DNA of 64,000 nt, from NCBI GenBank assembly GCA_905221605.1, contig CAJNDS010000447.1, positions 585,157-649,156 of the forward strand, given 5' to 3'. Both the position numbers and the translations under genes were made by a program. Source of the stretch: Symbiodinium natans. Taxonomy: Eukaryota; Sar; Dinophyceae; Suessiales; Symbiodiniaceae. The notes beneath the pieces were generated by a model. That model had not been told where the DNA came from. It saw only the letters and a list, made by a program, of their open reading frames with translations, and did no database searches. The stretch's first letter is position 1. Every line of letters starts with the position of its first letter. Positions 21,155 to 32,379 of this stretch are shown here, one piece after another.

Positions 21155-22900
21155 GTGCAAGGCTCGCAGATCGGCGCATGTTTTAAGTGTTTCGGGCTCA
21201 GCAGGAAGGGTTCACTCACCACTATGTGCTTCAACGAGCTTTGGATACACTCATCAAAGCCTTGGTATGAACCGGACCCTAGTATGTACCCCACTTCAGA
21301 AATCCAACGCATAACGCTTTGTGTTTGCTTAAATCAACACACATACCTTTATGTACACATATTTTCAGGCCTAGCGGCACGGGCCGGCCCCCGCCCCCCA
21401 AAGCACGAAACCTTGAACCTTGGCACTGTCTTCTCTTTCCCGTGTCTTTGTCCTCTCCTTCTCTCTGTCTCTCTTTCTCCTGCCTTCGCCACCCCTCCCT
21501 CCCCCCCCGCGCGCGCGCGCGCGCGCGCGCGCGCGCGCACCCGCATCAGGAGCATCAGTGGGGTTGGTTTGGGGGCCTTAAAAGCATTCTATGCATGCGT
21601 TTTGCCTTCGAAAAACCTTCAGAAAACGCTGTAAACACGTGTTTTTGGGCTTGGGAAGCCTTTTGGGGCCCAGGAAAGGGAGCATCATGAGCATCAGCGG
21701 CCTCCCCCAGGCCATCCAAAACCCCCTCAAACACGCCGATTGTATGTGCTTGAACGCTTGCGTGCCCACGAAACCCCCAAAAGCAAGACCCCGAATGTTT
21801 TGTAGGCACGAAGCCGTTCGAGCGCGTAAAATGAGCGATTTTAGGGGCGTTTTTACGTGGACCCACAAAACACTCGGTATTTACGAGGTTTTCTGCTGTT
21901 GGAACACCCCCCCAAACCGAGCATCATGAGCATCAGCTGGGTCTCTGGGCCGTGGGCCCGGAGGCCCACGAAGCCCACATGAGAAACGATGGCTCGATGA
22001 TGCCCCGGACCCCGCGCATCAGCAGCATCAGCAGACCCCCCCCCGACGTGGGTTTCGATGATGCGCACTTTGGGGGCGGGTCAAGGGCAACAAGGGTGGG
22101 GGTCGGAGGCACGCGTGAAAACCCTCATAAAAACACGGTATTTACGGTGATTCAGCGTTTTTCAGCGTTTTTTCTTGCCTTGGGTCCGCGGGCCAGGGCT
22201 GCTGATGCTCATGATGCCCGCCTGGTTTTGGGCTTCCGGTACCAGGGGGGAGGGGCCTGGAGGGAAGGGTGGGGGGGTGGGGGGGGGGAGGGGGTGGGGG
22301 TGGAGCAGGGGCCTACAGGGTGGGGGGTGGGGGGTGGGGGTGGGGGGCGAGGAGGGGGAGGGGGGGGAGGGGGCGTGGGGTTTCAGAGAGGGTTGGGGGG
22401 AACGGCGGGGAGGGTGGGGGGGGGTGGGGGGGGGGGTGGGGGTGGGGGGGGGGGGTGGGGGGGGGGGTGGGGGGGGGGGGGTGGGGTTGGGGGGGGGGTG
22501 GGGGGGTGGGGGGGGGTGGGGGGGCGTGGGGGGGGGGGTGGGGGTGGCCCTTTAACCTGAGTGGATGGGGTGGGGGGGTCAAAGGTCCAATTCAAGGCGT
22601 CATGGGTGAGGGCGATGGGTGGCGGGGTTTGTGCATGCACTGAAGCCAAACAATGCAAAAACACTCCAATTCAAGGTGTCATGAGCAGCATGCTGTGAGA
22701 GCGGGTGAGGGCGGTGAGGGCGGTGGGGGGTCTTCACTGACGCCGCCCTGCTACCGCTGGGGTCGGCGGATATGTACATGTATTTTTGTTTTATGTAAAG
22801 AGGATATTACCCACCACATGGAAATAGCAGCAGCACGGAGCACACACCCACCTTCTCCACGAGGTACATGCTAAGTCCAAACCCCCCCTCCAAGCCTAAA
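21155..22900. other. Telomere-free low-complexity island
   Basis: No TTTAGGG for about 1.7 kb. (CG)n 21508-21538; a dispersed GCATCATGAGCATCAGC motif (21543, 21684, 21921, 22013, reverse at 22197); a partly repeated CGGTATTTACG segment (21871, 22136); GGGGGTGGGG tract 22266-22550. The long frames here are low-complexity and were not called genes. Confidence 0.8.
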
Positions 22901-22982
22901 CCCTTAACCCTAAATCCTCCCCAACAAAATCCATCCAAATTAATCAGAAAACGCAAAGAAGCAAAAACACATGAATGTTAAG

Positions 22983-23065
22983 GTACATTCTGGGCAAGCA
23001 CCTGCAGAAGAATGCGGGTGCGCTGCTTCCTGGCTTGCATCGGCACATCACGGGGCCCCTTAGGG
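22983..23065 (+). CDS. Candidate exon (YILGKHLQKNAGALLPGLHR)
   Basis: GTTAAG|G to GG|GCGCTG; phases 2/1, continuing HITGPLR. The frame is open until TAG at 23085. Good amino-acid character, unidentified. Confidence 0.4.
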
Positions 23066-23459
23066 GCGCTGGTGGTGGAGCGTAGTGCTCAGGGCCTGAA
23101 ACCCCCTAAGCCCTTAATAAGGGTTTAGGGATTAGGGATTAGGGTTTAGGGTAAGTTATCACATTCTTCGAGACACCCCGAGAATCTCCAAAGCCTTCCT
23201 GGTTCCGGGTTTGGAGTTCTGGGTTCCGGGTTTGTGTTGCTTTCTGTTGATCCGATGCCCTAAAGGGGGCATCCTAGTGGGACCTTCATAAGGGGGTATG
23301 TAGGGCATCTGCAAGTGCACTTTTGTAAAGATTTCGGAAGTTTACGAAAATAGGGGACCCTCAATATGGATCCCCAAGTAGTAGGGTCCCTGGATTATAA
23401 GGATCCCCAGTCAGTAAGGTACCCCATCTCGGAAACCCCCCATTTGGGCTTGGGAATGT

Positions 23460-23840
23460 TTAGGAGGATGAAGGGTTTAGGGCTTAGGGTTTAGGGTTTA
23501 GGGTTCAGGGTTCAGGGTTTAGGGTTTAGGGTTTAGGGGTTAAGGTTTAGGGTTTAGGGTTTAGGGTTTAGGGTTCAGGGTTTGGCAGACCAAGGCTCGC
23601 GGCAAGCTTTCGCGAGTGGCACATGGAGACTCGTGCTTCGGCCCATGCTCTTCACTCCGACTCCATGGAGGACTCCCCGAAACCCGAAACCCGAAACCCG
23701 AAACCCTAAGCCCTAAACCCTAAACCCTAAACCCTAAACCCTAAACCCTAAACCCTAAACCCTAAACCCTAAACCCTAAACCCTAAACCCTAAACCCTAA
23801 GCCCTAAGCCCTAAGCCCTAAGCCCTAAACCCTAACCTAT
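23460..23840. repeat. TTTAGGG then CCCTAAA arrays around one exon
   Basis: 23475-23585 TTTAGGG/TTCAGGG; 23683-23835 CCCTAAA with CCCGAAA and CCCTAAG blocks at the two ends. Confidence 0.95.
23595..23670 (+). CDS. Candidate exon, frame ambiguous
   Basis: GACCAAG|G to GGAG|GACTCC (GA donor), 76 nt. Two frames are open (ARGKLSRVAHGDSCFGPCSS or SRQAFASGTWRLVLRPMLFT), so no choice is made. Flanked by TTTAGGG before and CCCTAAA after. Confidence 0.3.
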
Positions 23841-24429
23841 GTACGGTTTGGGGTCCGGGGTTGCATTGGCCATACTGTAGGGCTTAGGGGGCCCTGAGCG
23901 AGGCCTTTCGAGGCCTTGGAGGCGTGCATCTTTTCTGAAACAACAGCAGCCATTGCATAGGGTTCAGGATGTAGGGTTTGAGGTCTGGGGCTTAGGCATA
24001 CACCAGGCAATCTCAACAGGAACCCGATCCTCCACAACTGTTCTTTGAAAGGCACGTCCCTGCATGTGGTATCTTGTGGGGTAAATGATGCCTAACCCCT
24101 GGTAGCCCTAAACCCTCAACCCTAAACCCCTAAATCCTAAACTATAGATATGAACCCCCAGACAATGCCGGGCTTCTGGGCTTACTGCTCTTAGGCTTCA
24201 TAAGTTCTTATGGGTTAAGGGAAAGTTTCAAGGTTCCCTAGGTCTTGAATTCGGGGCTTCTGGAGGTAAGGGCTTAGAATTTAGGGTTCAGGGTTTAGGG
24301 TCTTGCGGGGGGGGGCGGGGGGGAAAGGGGTTGGGCCAGTAGCACGTTGCTAAATGGCTACAGGGTTTTGGGCATCCCCCCAAAAAACATCAATAGACCC
24401 TTTCTTTGACAATAATCTGATCTTTACAG

Positions 24430-24472
24430 GAGCGCCTGCGTGAAATGATGGAGTATGCGCAGCAGCTTCCTG
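24430..24472 (+). CDS. Candidate exon (ERLREMMEYAQQLP)
   Basis: ATCTTTACAG|G to CTG|GCTCAA; phases 0/1. Good polypyrimidine-like acceptor; coiled-coil composition like the exons at 25.1 and 26.2 kb. Confidence 0.45.
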
Positions 24473-25083
24473 GCTCAAATGGGGGTTTCCGAATTTAGGG
24501 GTACCTTATTGGGGTACTTATTCCAAGGGGATCCTACTATTTGGGGGTGATACACTCCAACCACTGACTGCGGTCACTATTCAAAGGGACCGCATCGTTC
24601 CACAGTCCAAGCACCATTGGGGGAGCTGCCAAAGCATGCTGCCTCTGCACTCGGTCCGGGTCCATTTTAGGGGGTCCCAATTGTTGTAAACCCCCAAATG
24701 AGTCGCGCGTTCTGGAGTTCAACTTTCTGGGTGTTCGGCAATTAAAACCAACATGTTGTAGGCTTATCTCCAGCTGCCCTTGAATGTTATAATCAAATAA
24801 GCGGCCTAAGCCCTGAAAGCCTTGAGAGTCCCCCCCCCCCCCTGGCAGTACGCTTGGAGTGCATTTAGGGCTTCAGGGTGGTTTAGGGATTGTGGTCTTA
24901 GGCTTTCACAGCTTTGTTTTCAGGCTGGAAGTCTGTGGGGTTTATTGTCAACGGGTTGAGTTTTACCCTAAACCCTAAAACCTAAACCCTAAACCCTAAG
25001 CCCGAAACCTAAACCCTAAACCCTAAACCCTAAACCCGAGGCCCAAACTCCAAAACATTAAGGGCATCAGCTGTGCGCGGAAG

Positions 25084-25133
25084 GCTGGAGCAGCAGCGCG
25101 CGGACCTCCAAGAGCAGCTGCAGCTGCTTCTGG
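25084..25133 (+). CDS. Candidate exon (LEQQRADLQEQLQLLL)
   Basis: GCGGAAG|G to CTGG|GACTTT (GA donor); phases 2/1. Strong heptad-like Leu/Gln/Glu helix, probably from the same protein as the following run, although the phases need another exon between. Confidence 0.45.
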
Positions 25134-25975
25134 GACTTTCCTAGTAGTAGAGTAGGGTTTAGGGTTTAGGGTTTAGGGTTTCGGGTTTAGGGTTTAGGGT
25201 TTAGGGTTTAGGGTTTAGGGTTTAGGGCTTAGGGCTTAGGGCTTAGGGCTTAGGGCTTAGGGCTTAGGGCTTAGTGTATTAGTGGTTAGGGGTTAGGGGT
25301 TTAGGGTTTAGGGTTTAGGGTGTAGGGTGAAGGGTGTAGGGTGTAGGGTGTAGGGTTTAGGGGCCTGCAAAGGATGATTTGGATCAGTTTTGTTTCATTG
25401 AGCACGCATGCTGATATAAATGTCAAGAACTCTCTGCAGATGGGAGTAGGGGTACCCTTTTTGGGGGTCCACTTAAGGGGATTCTATTCTATTTGGGGCA
25501 TAAAAGGGGTACCCCTATTTTGGGACATACCCATATTATTTCGCTGTAGAGACAGTTCTCGTTGTACGAGCCATTGATCCACTCCATGTGAGAATACACA
25601 CAAATAAGTAAATATACATATACATATATCTACACATACAATTTACATATATATATATATATATATATATACATCCTCTACAAATACTGTTGTGGTGCTC
25701 AGGGGAGCATATTCGGAAGCACTCTTGATCTGCTGCATTACGGTACAGTATATGAGTACGAAGGGAATGCTATGATGTGCACACCAAGAATATTATTAGT
25801 CTGCTTGTGATGCAGTAATCGATCCATGTAGAACCAGCTATTCTGCTCCATCGTGGCATACACGCCTTTCAAATCTGACGTGTTCTAGAATGGTGTTTCG
25901 CGCGGGTTTAGGGGTTTTAGGGATTTGGGGGTCAGGGGTGGTGAGGGCTTGGGGGTTGGGGTGTGGGGCTTATCA
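25134..25975. repeat. TTTAGGG/GCTTAGG/TGTAGGG array, family H repeat, TA microsatellite
   Basis: 25153-25350 with blocks of GCTTAGG (about 7) and GTGTAGG (about 4); family H repeat 25440-25535; (TA)n 25644-25671; 25680-25900 unique, unassigned. Confidence 0.9.
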
Positions 25976-26096
25976 TGGGTGCTACTAATTACCACCCTCT
26001 ATACTACCCCACCTAGATTCCCCCCCCTTAAATAACCTTAATTAGGCTTAATTATCTGTAGGGGGAACCTAGGGGGGCAGTATAGAGGGGGGTGGC
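25976..26096 (+). mobile_element. Inverted-repeat element, family C
   Basis: CCACCCTCTATACTACCCC ... GGGGCAGTATAGAGGGGGGTGG around a TTAATTAGGCTTAATTA centre. Relatives: 45818-45990 (with a TTTAGGG insert in its centre) and a half copy at 45182-45275. Confidence 0.6.
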
Positions 26097-26169
26097 AACC
26101 CTAAACCCTAAACCCTAAACCCTAAACCCAAGCCCTAAACCCTAAACCGTAAACCCTAAACCCCTCTAG

Positions 26170-29100
26170 GGAAGCCATGAGGTACTATCAGCAGATCGAC
26201 TTGATCACCGAGACACTGCAGAAGGAGCTGCAGACCAAGGCGCCAGGGCTTTGCGTGGAGGCCTTTTGACTTAGTCAGCGCGGTTTAGGGTTTAGGGTTT
26301 AGGGTTTAGGGTTTAGGGTTTAGGTTGCCCAGCCCTGGGAATGCTTAACATAAGTTTTGAGGCATGGAGCCATAAAACCGAGAAGATACATACTGCAATG
26401 GGCCTGCTTACGATTTTCGTAAGGCATCTTATATGTTAAGCATTCCAAGGGCTTAAGGGTCGGGAAGGGTTCATGTCAGAGTTGCACATATTAAGCCTCG
26501 GGCCTTTGAAAGGTTCCCTAAAGCTCTAGCCATTGCCGAGTTTAGGTTCGGTGGGGATTTTAACAACGTCATCCGATCATTCTTGTGAAGGGTCATGGTC
26601 ATCAATAGATTTACTCCTATACACTTTCACAAACCAGGCCCATCTTTTCCACCAACCCTGCACACCCCCCCCACCCCCCGCCCCCTCTAACACTTCCCCC
26701 AGCACCCCTACCCTCCCGCACCCATCCCTTCCCATCCCTCCCCCCACGCCCGCCCCCCAAGCTCCCGGTGGGCCGTTCCGGGCGGTTGCGGGCGGCTTCC
26801 GGGCGGTTCCGGGCTGTTCCTGACGGTTCCGGCGGTTCTGGTTCTCCCGGAAGCACCCCTAAGAGCCCGAGACTTATGTCTTAAGCATTCCTGACCCTTG
26901 GCATCCAAACCGTCCAGACCGGCATCTCTTCAAAATACACTGCGGGCTCTTCCGGGTGCTTCCGGGCGCTTCCGGGCGCTTCCGGACGGTTCCGGGCGGT
27001 TCTGGGCGGTTCCGGGTGATCCGGAAACGCCCGGAATCGCTGGGACATCGTCAGCTGAGAGCGATGATGATGACGGATGAAAGCAAGAAAAACCATGTCG
27101 TGAGTCAGCCGGAGGTGACTGACGACCGCAAACTGCGCAGTTCATGTTCGCGCCAAGCCCCCTGAAAAATCAGAACACGCAAACCGAAAATTCCCGAGTT
27201 AAGCTTGTGTCTTAAGCATTCCCAGGGCTTAGCAAGGTTTAGGGTTTAGGGTTTGGGGTTTGGGGTTTAGGGTTTAGGGTTTGGGGTTTAGGGTCTAGGG
27301 TTTTGGGTTTTGGGTTTGGGGTTTTGGGCAAGTAGATTTAGTAAGGTGGGTTATGGGGCCTATTACGGGGCTTCTAGGGGATGCAAAGAAGACTTACTAA
27401 GTCAAAAGGGCTCTGAAGTGGGGCTGAGGCAAAGGGATCCAATCAAACCGAAGAATGCATCTTTTGTTGACTCCTGAGCTTGTTCAACTTCAAAAACCCT
27501 AAACCCCTAAACTCCTAAACCTTCAAGCCTGAACCGTCAATCCAAACCCTAAACCTCCTCGACAGGAAGAGCTCGCCTCCGAGTTGCGCGACGCCTACGA
27601 CAAGATGCGACAGCAGTCCAAGGCTGGTTCTGTTTCTTGTGTTTTTGTTCTGGTGGGGGGGGGGGGGGGGGGGGGGGTTTAATTCATGTTTTTTGTGGGC
27701 TTTCAAAGGGGGCTATTTAGAGGTTTTCCAAAAGTGTTGTTTTTGGCTTTTGAATGGCTTGTTAAGGGATTTGCTTTACAATGCTTAGGGCTTTCAGTGG
27801 GTGTTTTACAGTTTTTAAAATGTTTTTTCAGAGCTTGTATGGGTTTTTGGTGGGTGCTTTATGGGTTTTAGGGCTCGTAAGGGCTCTTAAGTGTCGTGAA
27901 GGTTTTAGGGTTGTCGGGTTTGCGGGGATTGCGGTTTAGGGAAGCCACGCGGCTTTTTGGAGGCTGCGGGCGTGGATGGCTAGGTGTGGGGTTGGAGGGT
28001 TTAGGGTTTAGGGTTTAGGGTTTAGGGTTTAGGGTTTAGGGTTAGGGTTAGGGTTTAGGGTTTAGGGTTTAGGGTTTAGGGTTTAGGGTTTAGGGTTTAG
28101 GGGGGTTTAGGGTTTAGGGGGGTTTAGGGTTTAGGGGGGTTTAGGGTTTAGGGGGGTTTAGGGTTTCAACGCCTTGGGGCGAACAGAGAGCTTTTTGGGG
28201 GACGTTGAGGTTGCAGGCTTTTGTGAGTTAAGGGCTTCATAAGCCCATACCTCGAAACCCTAAAACCCAAAACCCCCCCGAAGCCCTCAAACCACCTGTC
28301 TTTGGAATCTTCCCCGGCAAGAGCCTTAGATTTGATGCTGCAGACTTGAGAACTTTCAAGCAGCGCTGCTTTAGATTGCTGGACAGCTCTGCTATGGGGC
28401 GTTGCTCCTGGTCGCTACGGCCTGAGCAAAGTGCGTGAAAGCACCGAAGGGGGGGTTTAGGGGGGGTTTAGGGTAGGCATGGCCTCCGAAAGTACATTTC
28501 CAAATTTCTGGGCTCTTTATTTTTGTGGTTTTATGCGTTGTTCTTTTAACGTTCCTTTCCATCTCCCATATTTTCTGAGGAACTTTTCTGGGGTACCCAA
28601 TATGCCCCCTATCTGATTTCAACACCTCGGGCTCTTCCATAAGCTGTCCAAGGCCTAGACGGAAGTTCCAGAACCTGGATCTCCAAGATGTGCTGGCACG
28701 CCGGCGACGGCGCGAGGCTCGCAACATCACTCGGCTGTTGGTCCTCCAGGTGTTGGCAGTTTGGTCTTCCCCAGTGGCGAGTGAGCAACAGTCTTCCGGC
28801 GACCCAGCTGCGTCCAGTGAGAAAGGGGGAAGAACGCTGCTGCATGGCGCAAGATGCCTCGCGACCCCGAGAAGTGCTTTGGGGTACTCACTTTTGACAA
28901 CCCACCTCTTGCATAGCGGGCCGCCCTGACGACTGCTAAAGAATTGGGCAACCTAAGCCTAAAACCTCAAACCCTAACCCTGAACCCTAAGCTCTCTCAA
29001 CCCTAGACCACAAACAACCTCAACCCTGAATCCTAAGCCCCCTAAACAACCTCAACCCTGAAACCCTAACCCCCCTGAACCCTAAACCCTAAACAACCTC

Positions 29101-30281
29101 AACCTCAAACCCAACCCCCCCCCCCCAAAAAAAAAAACCTTAACCCTGAATACTAAGCCCTCTACAACCAGAACCTTCAACCCTAAACAACCTAAACCCT
29201 GAATCCTAGACCCCTAAAACCTGAATCTTGAACCCTAAGCAGCCTCAACCTCTACCTAAACCCGAAACCCCAAACCCTAAACAACCTCAACCCTAAACCC
29301 TAAACCCTAGACCCTAAACAACCTCAACCCTAAACCCTAAACCCTAAACCCTAAACCCTAAACCCTAAACCCTAAACCCTAAACAGCCTCAAGCCTGGAA
29401 TGCCAAGCCCTCCTCGCGCCAGGTGCCCCTGACGACGCCCAGCACCATGGCCAGCCTGGAGACTTGGTAGCCCAGTGGTAGCCCTTTACCCTTGTGCTTG
29501 GTTTAGGGTTCAGGGTTTAGGGTTTAGGCTTTAGGGTTTAGGGTTTAGGGTTTAGGGTTTAGGGTTTAGGGTTTTGGGTTTTGGGTTTTGGGTTTTGGGT
29601 TTTGGGTTTTGGGCTTAGGGCTTAGGGCTTAGGGTTTGGGGCTTAGGGTTTGGTGTGCAGGGTTTGGGGGTCAAAGTAACCAACCCCAAAAAGGGTGCCC
29701 TTATTGTAATACGGCTGCTGGGCTGCCAAGGAGAGCCGCAGCCGCACCAGCAGCGTGGAAGCGCGCCGGAAGGCCTGCTGGGCCTTTGGGGGTTAGGTGG
29801 TTTTGGGTTTCGGGTTTTTGGGGTTTAGGGTTGTTTAGGGTTTAGGTTTGGGGTTGAGGATTTGCGATTTGGGGGGTTGGTTTGTTTTGTTGGTTTCTGC
29901 TGGGTGTTGGGGTTTGGGGCTTGAATGCGTTTAGGGAAAAGGGGGGGGGGGGTGGTGTCTGGGCTTTAACTGATATTGAGAAGTTAATTGAAAGGCCTTG
30001 CACCTCTCAGACTTAAGGTCGAGATGGAGAAAAAAGGTTCATAACCTTCAGCCCCCTAAACGCCCTAAGCCCCAAACATCAACACCGACGTGGGCGTTTG
30101 CAGGTTCGGGGAGTGGCCCCGTAGCCACATCGAGTTTAGGGGTGTAACGTTGCCAGACAACTCGAAACCCCTAGCCATTCTAAGCCCCAACGCCTAAACC
30201 CTACTGTCAAAGGTTGCCATTGCATATATATATATACACACACATATATTATATACACATATGTTATACAATAAATATGTG

Positions 30282-30327
<46 letters not shown>

Positions 30328-30514
30328 TATGTATATATATACACAAATATATACACATTTCTTACTATGTATGTAAATATATAGATATATATTACTTTAT
30401 ATTTCTTTCTGTATTTGTGATGAACATCTGAGTAGATGCTTGCGACCTGGCGACCTGGCCACCTGTGCAGGAGACCACGGCGACGCCGAAAGGCCCGCGC
30501 CTCCCGGCGAGCAG
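26170..30514 (+). CDS. Coiled-coil protein, run of 6 candidate exons, all joined in phase 0
   Basis: Exons 26170-26239 (EAMRYYQQIDLITETLQKEL), 27566-27622 (EELASELRDAYDKMRQQSK), 28672-28749 (NLDLQDVLARRRRREARNIT...), 29423-29458 (VPLTTPSTMASL), 29731-29772 (ESRSRTSSVEARRK) and 30471-30514 (ETTATPKGPRLPAS). Donors GC, GC, GT, GA, GC, GT; acceptors AG|G except AG|A at 28672 (an alternative AG|G lies at 28653). The first two give an uninterrupted heptad-like Glu/Lys/Leu helix; the later exons are Arg-, Ser- and Thr-rich. Introns are 270-1330 nt and hold telomeric arrays, inverted-repeat elements and microsatellites. No named family. Membership of all six in one gene is inferred from phase and spacing only. 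Confidence 0.5.
26333..26451 (+). mobile_element. Inverted-repeat element with GGAATGCTTAA ends
   Basis: CCCTGGGAATGCTTAACATA ... ATATGTTAAGCATTCCAAGGG. Two more right-type ends (TCTTAAGCATTCC) at 26878 and 27208 bracket a GGTTCCGGGC minisatellite, suggesting nested or composite copies. Confidence 0.55.
26770..27035. repeat. GGTTCCGGGC minisatellite in two blocks
   Basis: Decamer-like GGTTCCGGGCGG/GCTTCCGGGC at 26770-26845 and 26945-27035, separated by TTAAGCATTCC-type element ends. Confidence 0.8.
27655..27677. repeat. Poly-G run of 23
   Basis: In the intron after exon 27566-27622; followed by T/G-rich DNA without telomeric units until 27998. Confidence 0.95.
27998..28170. repeat. TTTAGGG array with a higher-order unit
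   Basis: About 15 TTTAGGG units, then four copies of a 17-nt higher-order unit (TTTAGGG-TTTAGGGGGG). Confidence 0.95.
28940..29400. repeat. CCCTAAACAACCTCAA-type composite repeat
   Basis: A longer unit combining CCCTAAA with ACAACCTCAA, repeated about 8-10 times with drift, ending in pure CCCTAAA (29327-29385). Confidence 0.85.
29463..29730 (+). mobile_element. Introner-type inverted-repeat element with telomeric insert (family A), TSD GAGA
   Basis: Starts CTTGGTAGCCCAGTGG and ends CTGCTGGGCTGCCAAG; GAGA occurs at 29459-29462 and 29731-29734. The left duplication gives the GA donor and the right end gives CCAAG|G, so splicing removes the element and one duplication, restoring MASL-ESRSR. 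About 130 nt of TTTAGGG, TTTTGGG and GCTTAGG lie inside. Confidence 0.7.
30200..30420. repeat. TA-rich microsatellite tract
   Basis: (TA)n 30285-30325 and flanking TATG/ACAC. Confidence 0.95.
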
Positions 30515-31055
30515 GTTTGGGGTTTGATATTGCTTTTTTATAGGATTTGGGGTTTGGGTTTAGGGTTTAGGGTTTAGGGTTTAGGGTTTAGGGTTTTGGG
30601 TTTTGGGTTTTGGGTTTTGGGTTTTGGGTTTGGAGGACTTTTAGGGGTAGTTTAGGGTTATGACAGGACCTAAAGGGCTGTCAGGACTTCAGCCGTAGAT
30701 CTCAGCGTGGTTTTGACGTCATATTGGTAGGTAGTGGTCTTAGCCGAGGCTTAGCCATAGGCCAGAGTTGAAGAGAACGGCCCATAGCCCTAAATCCTAA
30801 ACTCTAAACCCTCAAGCCCCAGGAAGACATACAAGTAAGGGCCCCTTAGATGGAAATGTGGTTGTAAGGCTCCTAAGTTGGGTAAGTCTTACCATTTAGG
30901 TTATATTATTCCCTTAGCTAAAGTCGGTGTAAGAAGAAGGGCCCACTCCTTGCAAGCCCTCAACCCTAAACCCTAAACCCTAAACCCTAAACCCTAAACC
31001 CCAAACCCTAAACCCTAAACCCTAAACCCCAGGAAGCAGTTCAGAAGCCCTTAAG
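30515..31055. repeat. TTTAGGG then TTTTGGG array, inverted-repeat remnant, CCCTAAA
   Basis: 30560-30635 with about six TTTTGGG units; 30833-30955 a possible imperfect element (GTAAGGGCCCC ... AGAAGGGCCCACTCC); CCCTAAA 30960-31030. Confidence 0.85.
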
Positions 31056-32379
31056 GAACGCCTCGTCCTTCCACGTCCACACCCGGAGCCGCCAACACGG
31101 CCGCCGCCAACACGTCGAGCTCGGCGGGGGCAAAGGCGGCTCTTGAGTTCTGTTTGACACCATCCAAATATATATATATATATATATATTAATTATATTA
31201 TATTATATTATATTATATTATATTATATTATATTATATTATATTATATTATATTACATTATATTATATTATATTATATTATATTATATTATATTATATTA
31301 TATTATATTATATTATATTATATTATATTATATTATATTATATTATATTATATTATATATATATACATATATGTATATACATATATATATATATGCATGT
31401 TTGTATACATATACATTTCAGGTATGCGTATGTAGATGTACATGTATTATCATCGTCATTATTTCTACTGTTCTTGTTGTGATCATTATGATTATTCTGA
31501 TTATGATTGTGATCATTATTAGTTGTTTCTTGTTCTTTTATGATTATGATTCTTATTGTATGTGTGTGTATTTAGAAATGTATGTATGTGTGTATGTATG
31601 CATGTATGTTTGTAAGCATTTATGTATGTATGTATGCATGCATGTATGTATGTAAGTATGTATGTATGTCTGTATGTATGTATGTATGTACGTATGTATG
31701 TAAAGGGTTTTCACCTGGTCGCGAGTAGGTACCAACCCCCCCCATAATCCCCCCTCCTTTAAGGACCCTATAAACACAGCAACAGACCACTGTGCTGGCG
31801 GTGCAGGCTCCTGCACTGGAGGTTATGAACAAAAACGGTAGGGGGGGAGGAGGGGAAAATCGGCAACACCCTCAACCCTAAACCCTAAACCCTAAACCCT
31901 AAACCCTAAACCCTAAACCCTAAACCCTAAACCCACTTAAGGCATCCTCCTGGTGCGGCCCATGCGAGGCCTAGGGGTTCACCATCTCACCTCCTACCCT
32001 GCGGGTGTCCGGTGCCCTCCCTCAGACCCCACTACCCTGAGGTTTAGGGTTTAGGGTTTAGGGTTTGGGGTTTAGGGTTTAGGGTTTAGGGTTTAGGGTT
32101 CAGGACCATAAACCCCCGAAAGCCCTAAAAACGCCTGAAGCCCCAAAACCCCTAAAGCCCTAAGACTCTATAAACCCCCGAAAGCTCTAAACAAAACCCT
32201 AAAGCCCTAAAACCCCTAATAACCCAAAACACTAAACCCTCAACCCTCAACCCTAAACCCCGTGAAGCCCTTAAAACCCGAAACCCTAAACCCTAAATCC
32301 CTTCCTGCAATAGGGCACGCTGTCCGAGCCCCTGGCGATGCCGACGCTGCCGCCGGCACGCCGGTCCCGGGGTCGCGAG
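31056..32379 (+). CDS. Candidate Pro/Ser/Thr/Ala-rich exon pair
   Basis: Exon 31056-31135 (TPRPSTSTPGAANTAAANTS..., AAG|G acceptor, GC donor) and 32314-32379 (GTLSEPLAMPTLPPARRSRG..., TAG|G acceptor, GC donor GCGGGT) join in phase 0. The composition suits a disordered linker. Other frames of 31056-31135 are also open, so the first exon is uncertain. The intron contains TA and TATTA microsatellites and CCCTAAA arrays. Confidence 0.35.
31165..31710. repeat. TATTA pentanucleotide and TATG tetranucleotide microsatellites
   Basis: (TATTA)n about 31190-31355 (over 30 units, one C change), (TA)n edges, then TGAT-rich DNA and TATG/CATG 31560-31705. All open frames here are repeat-encoded. Confidence 0.95.

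Noticed and set aside
22269-22664. Gly-rich or Pro-rich frames on both strands
   Set aside because: Produced by the GGGGGTGGGG tract; open on all frames, hence no coding information.
31371-31832. Tyr/Ile/His/Thr-rich frames
   Set aside because: Translated TATG/TA microsatellite.
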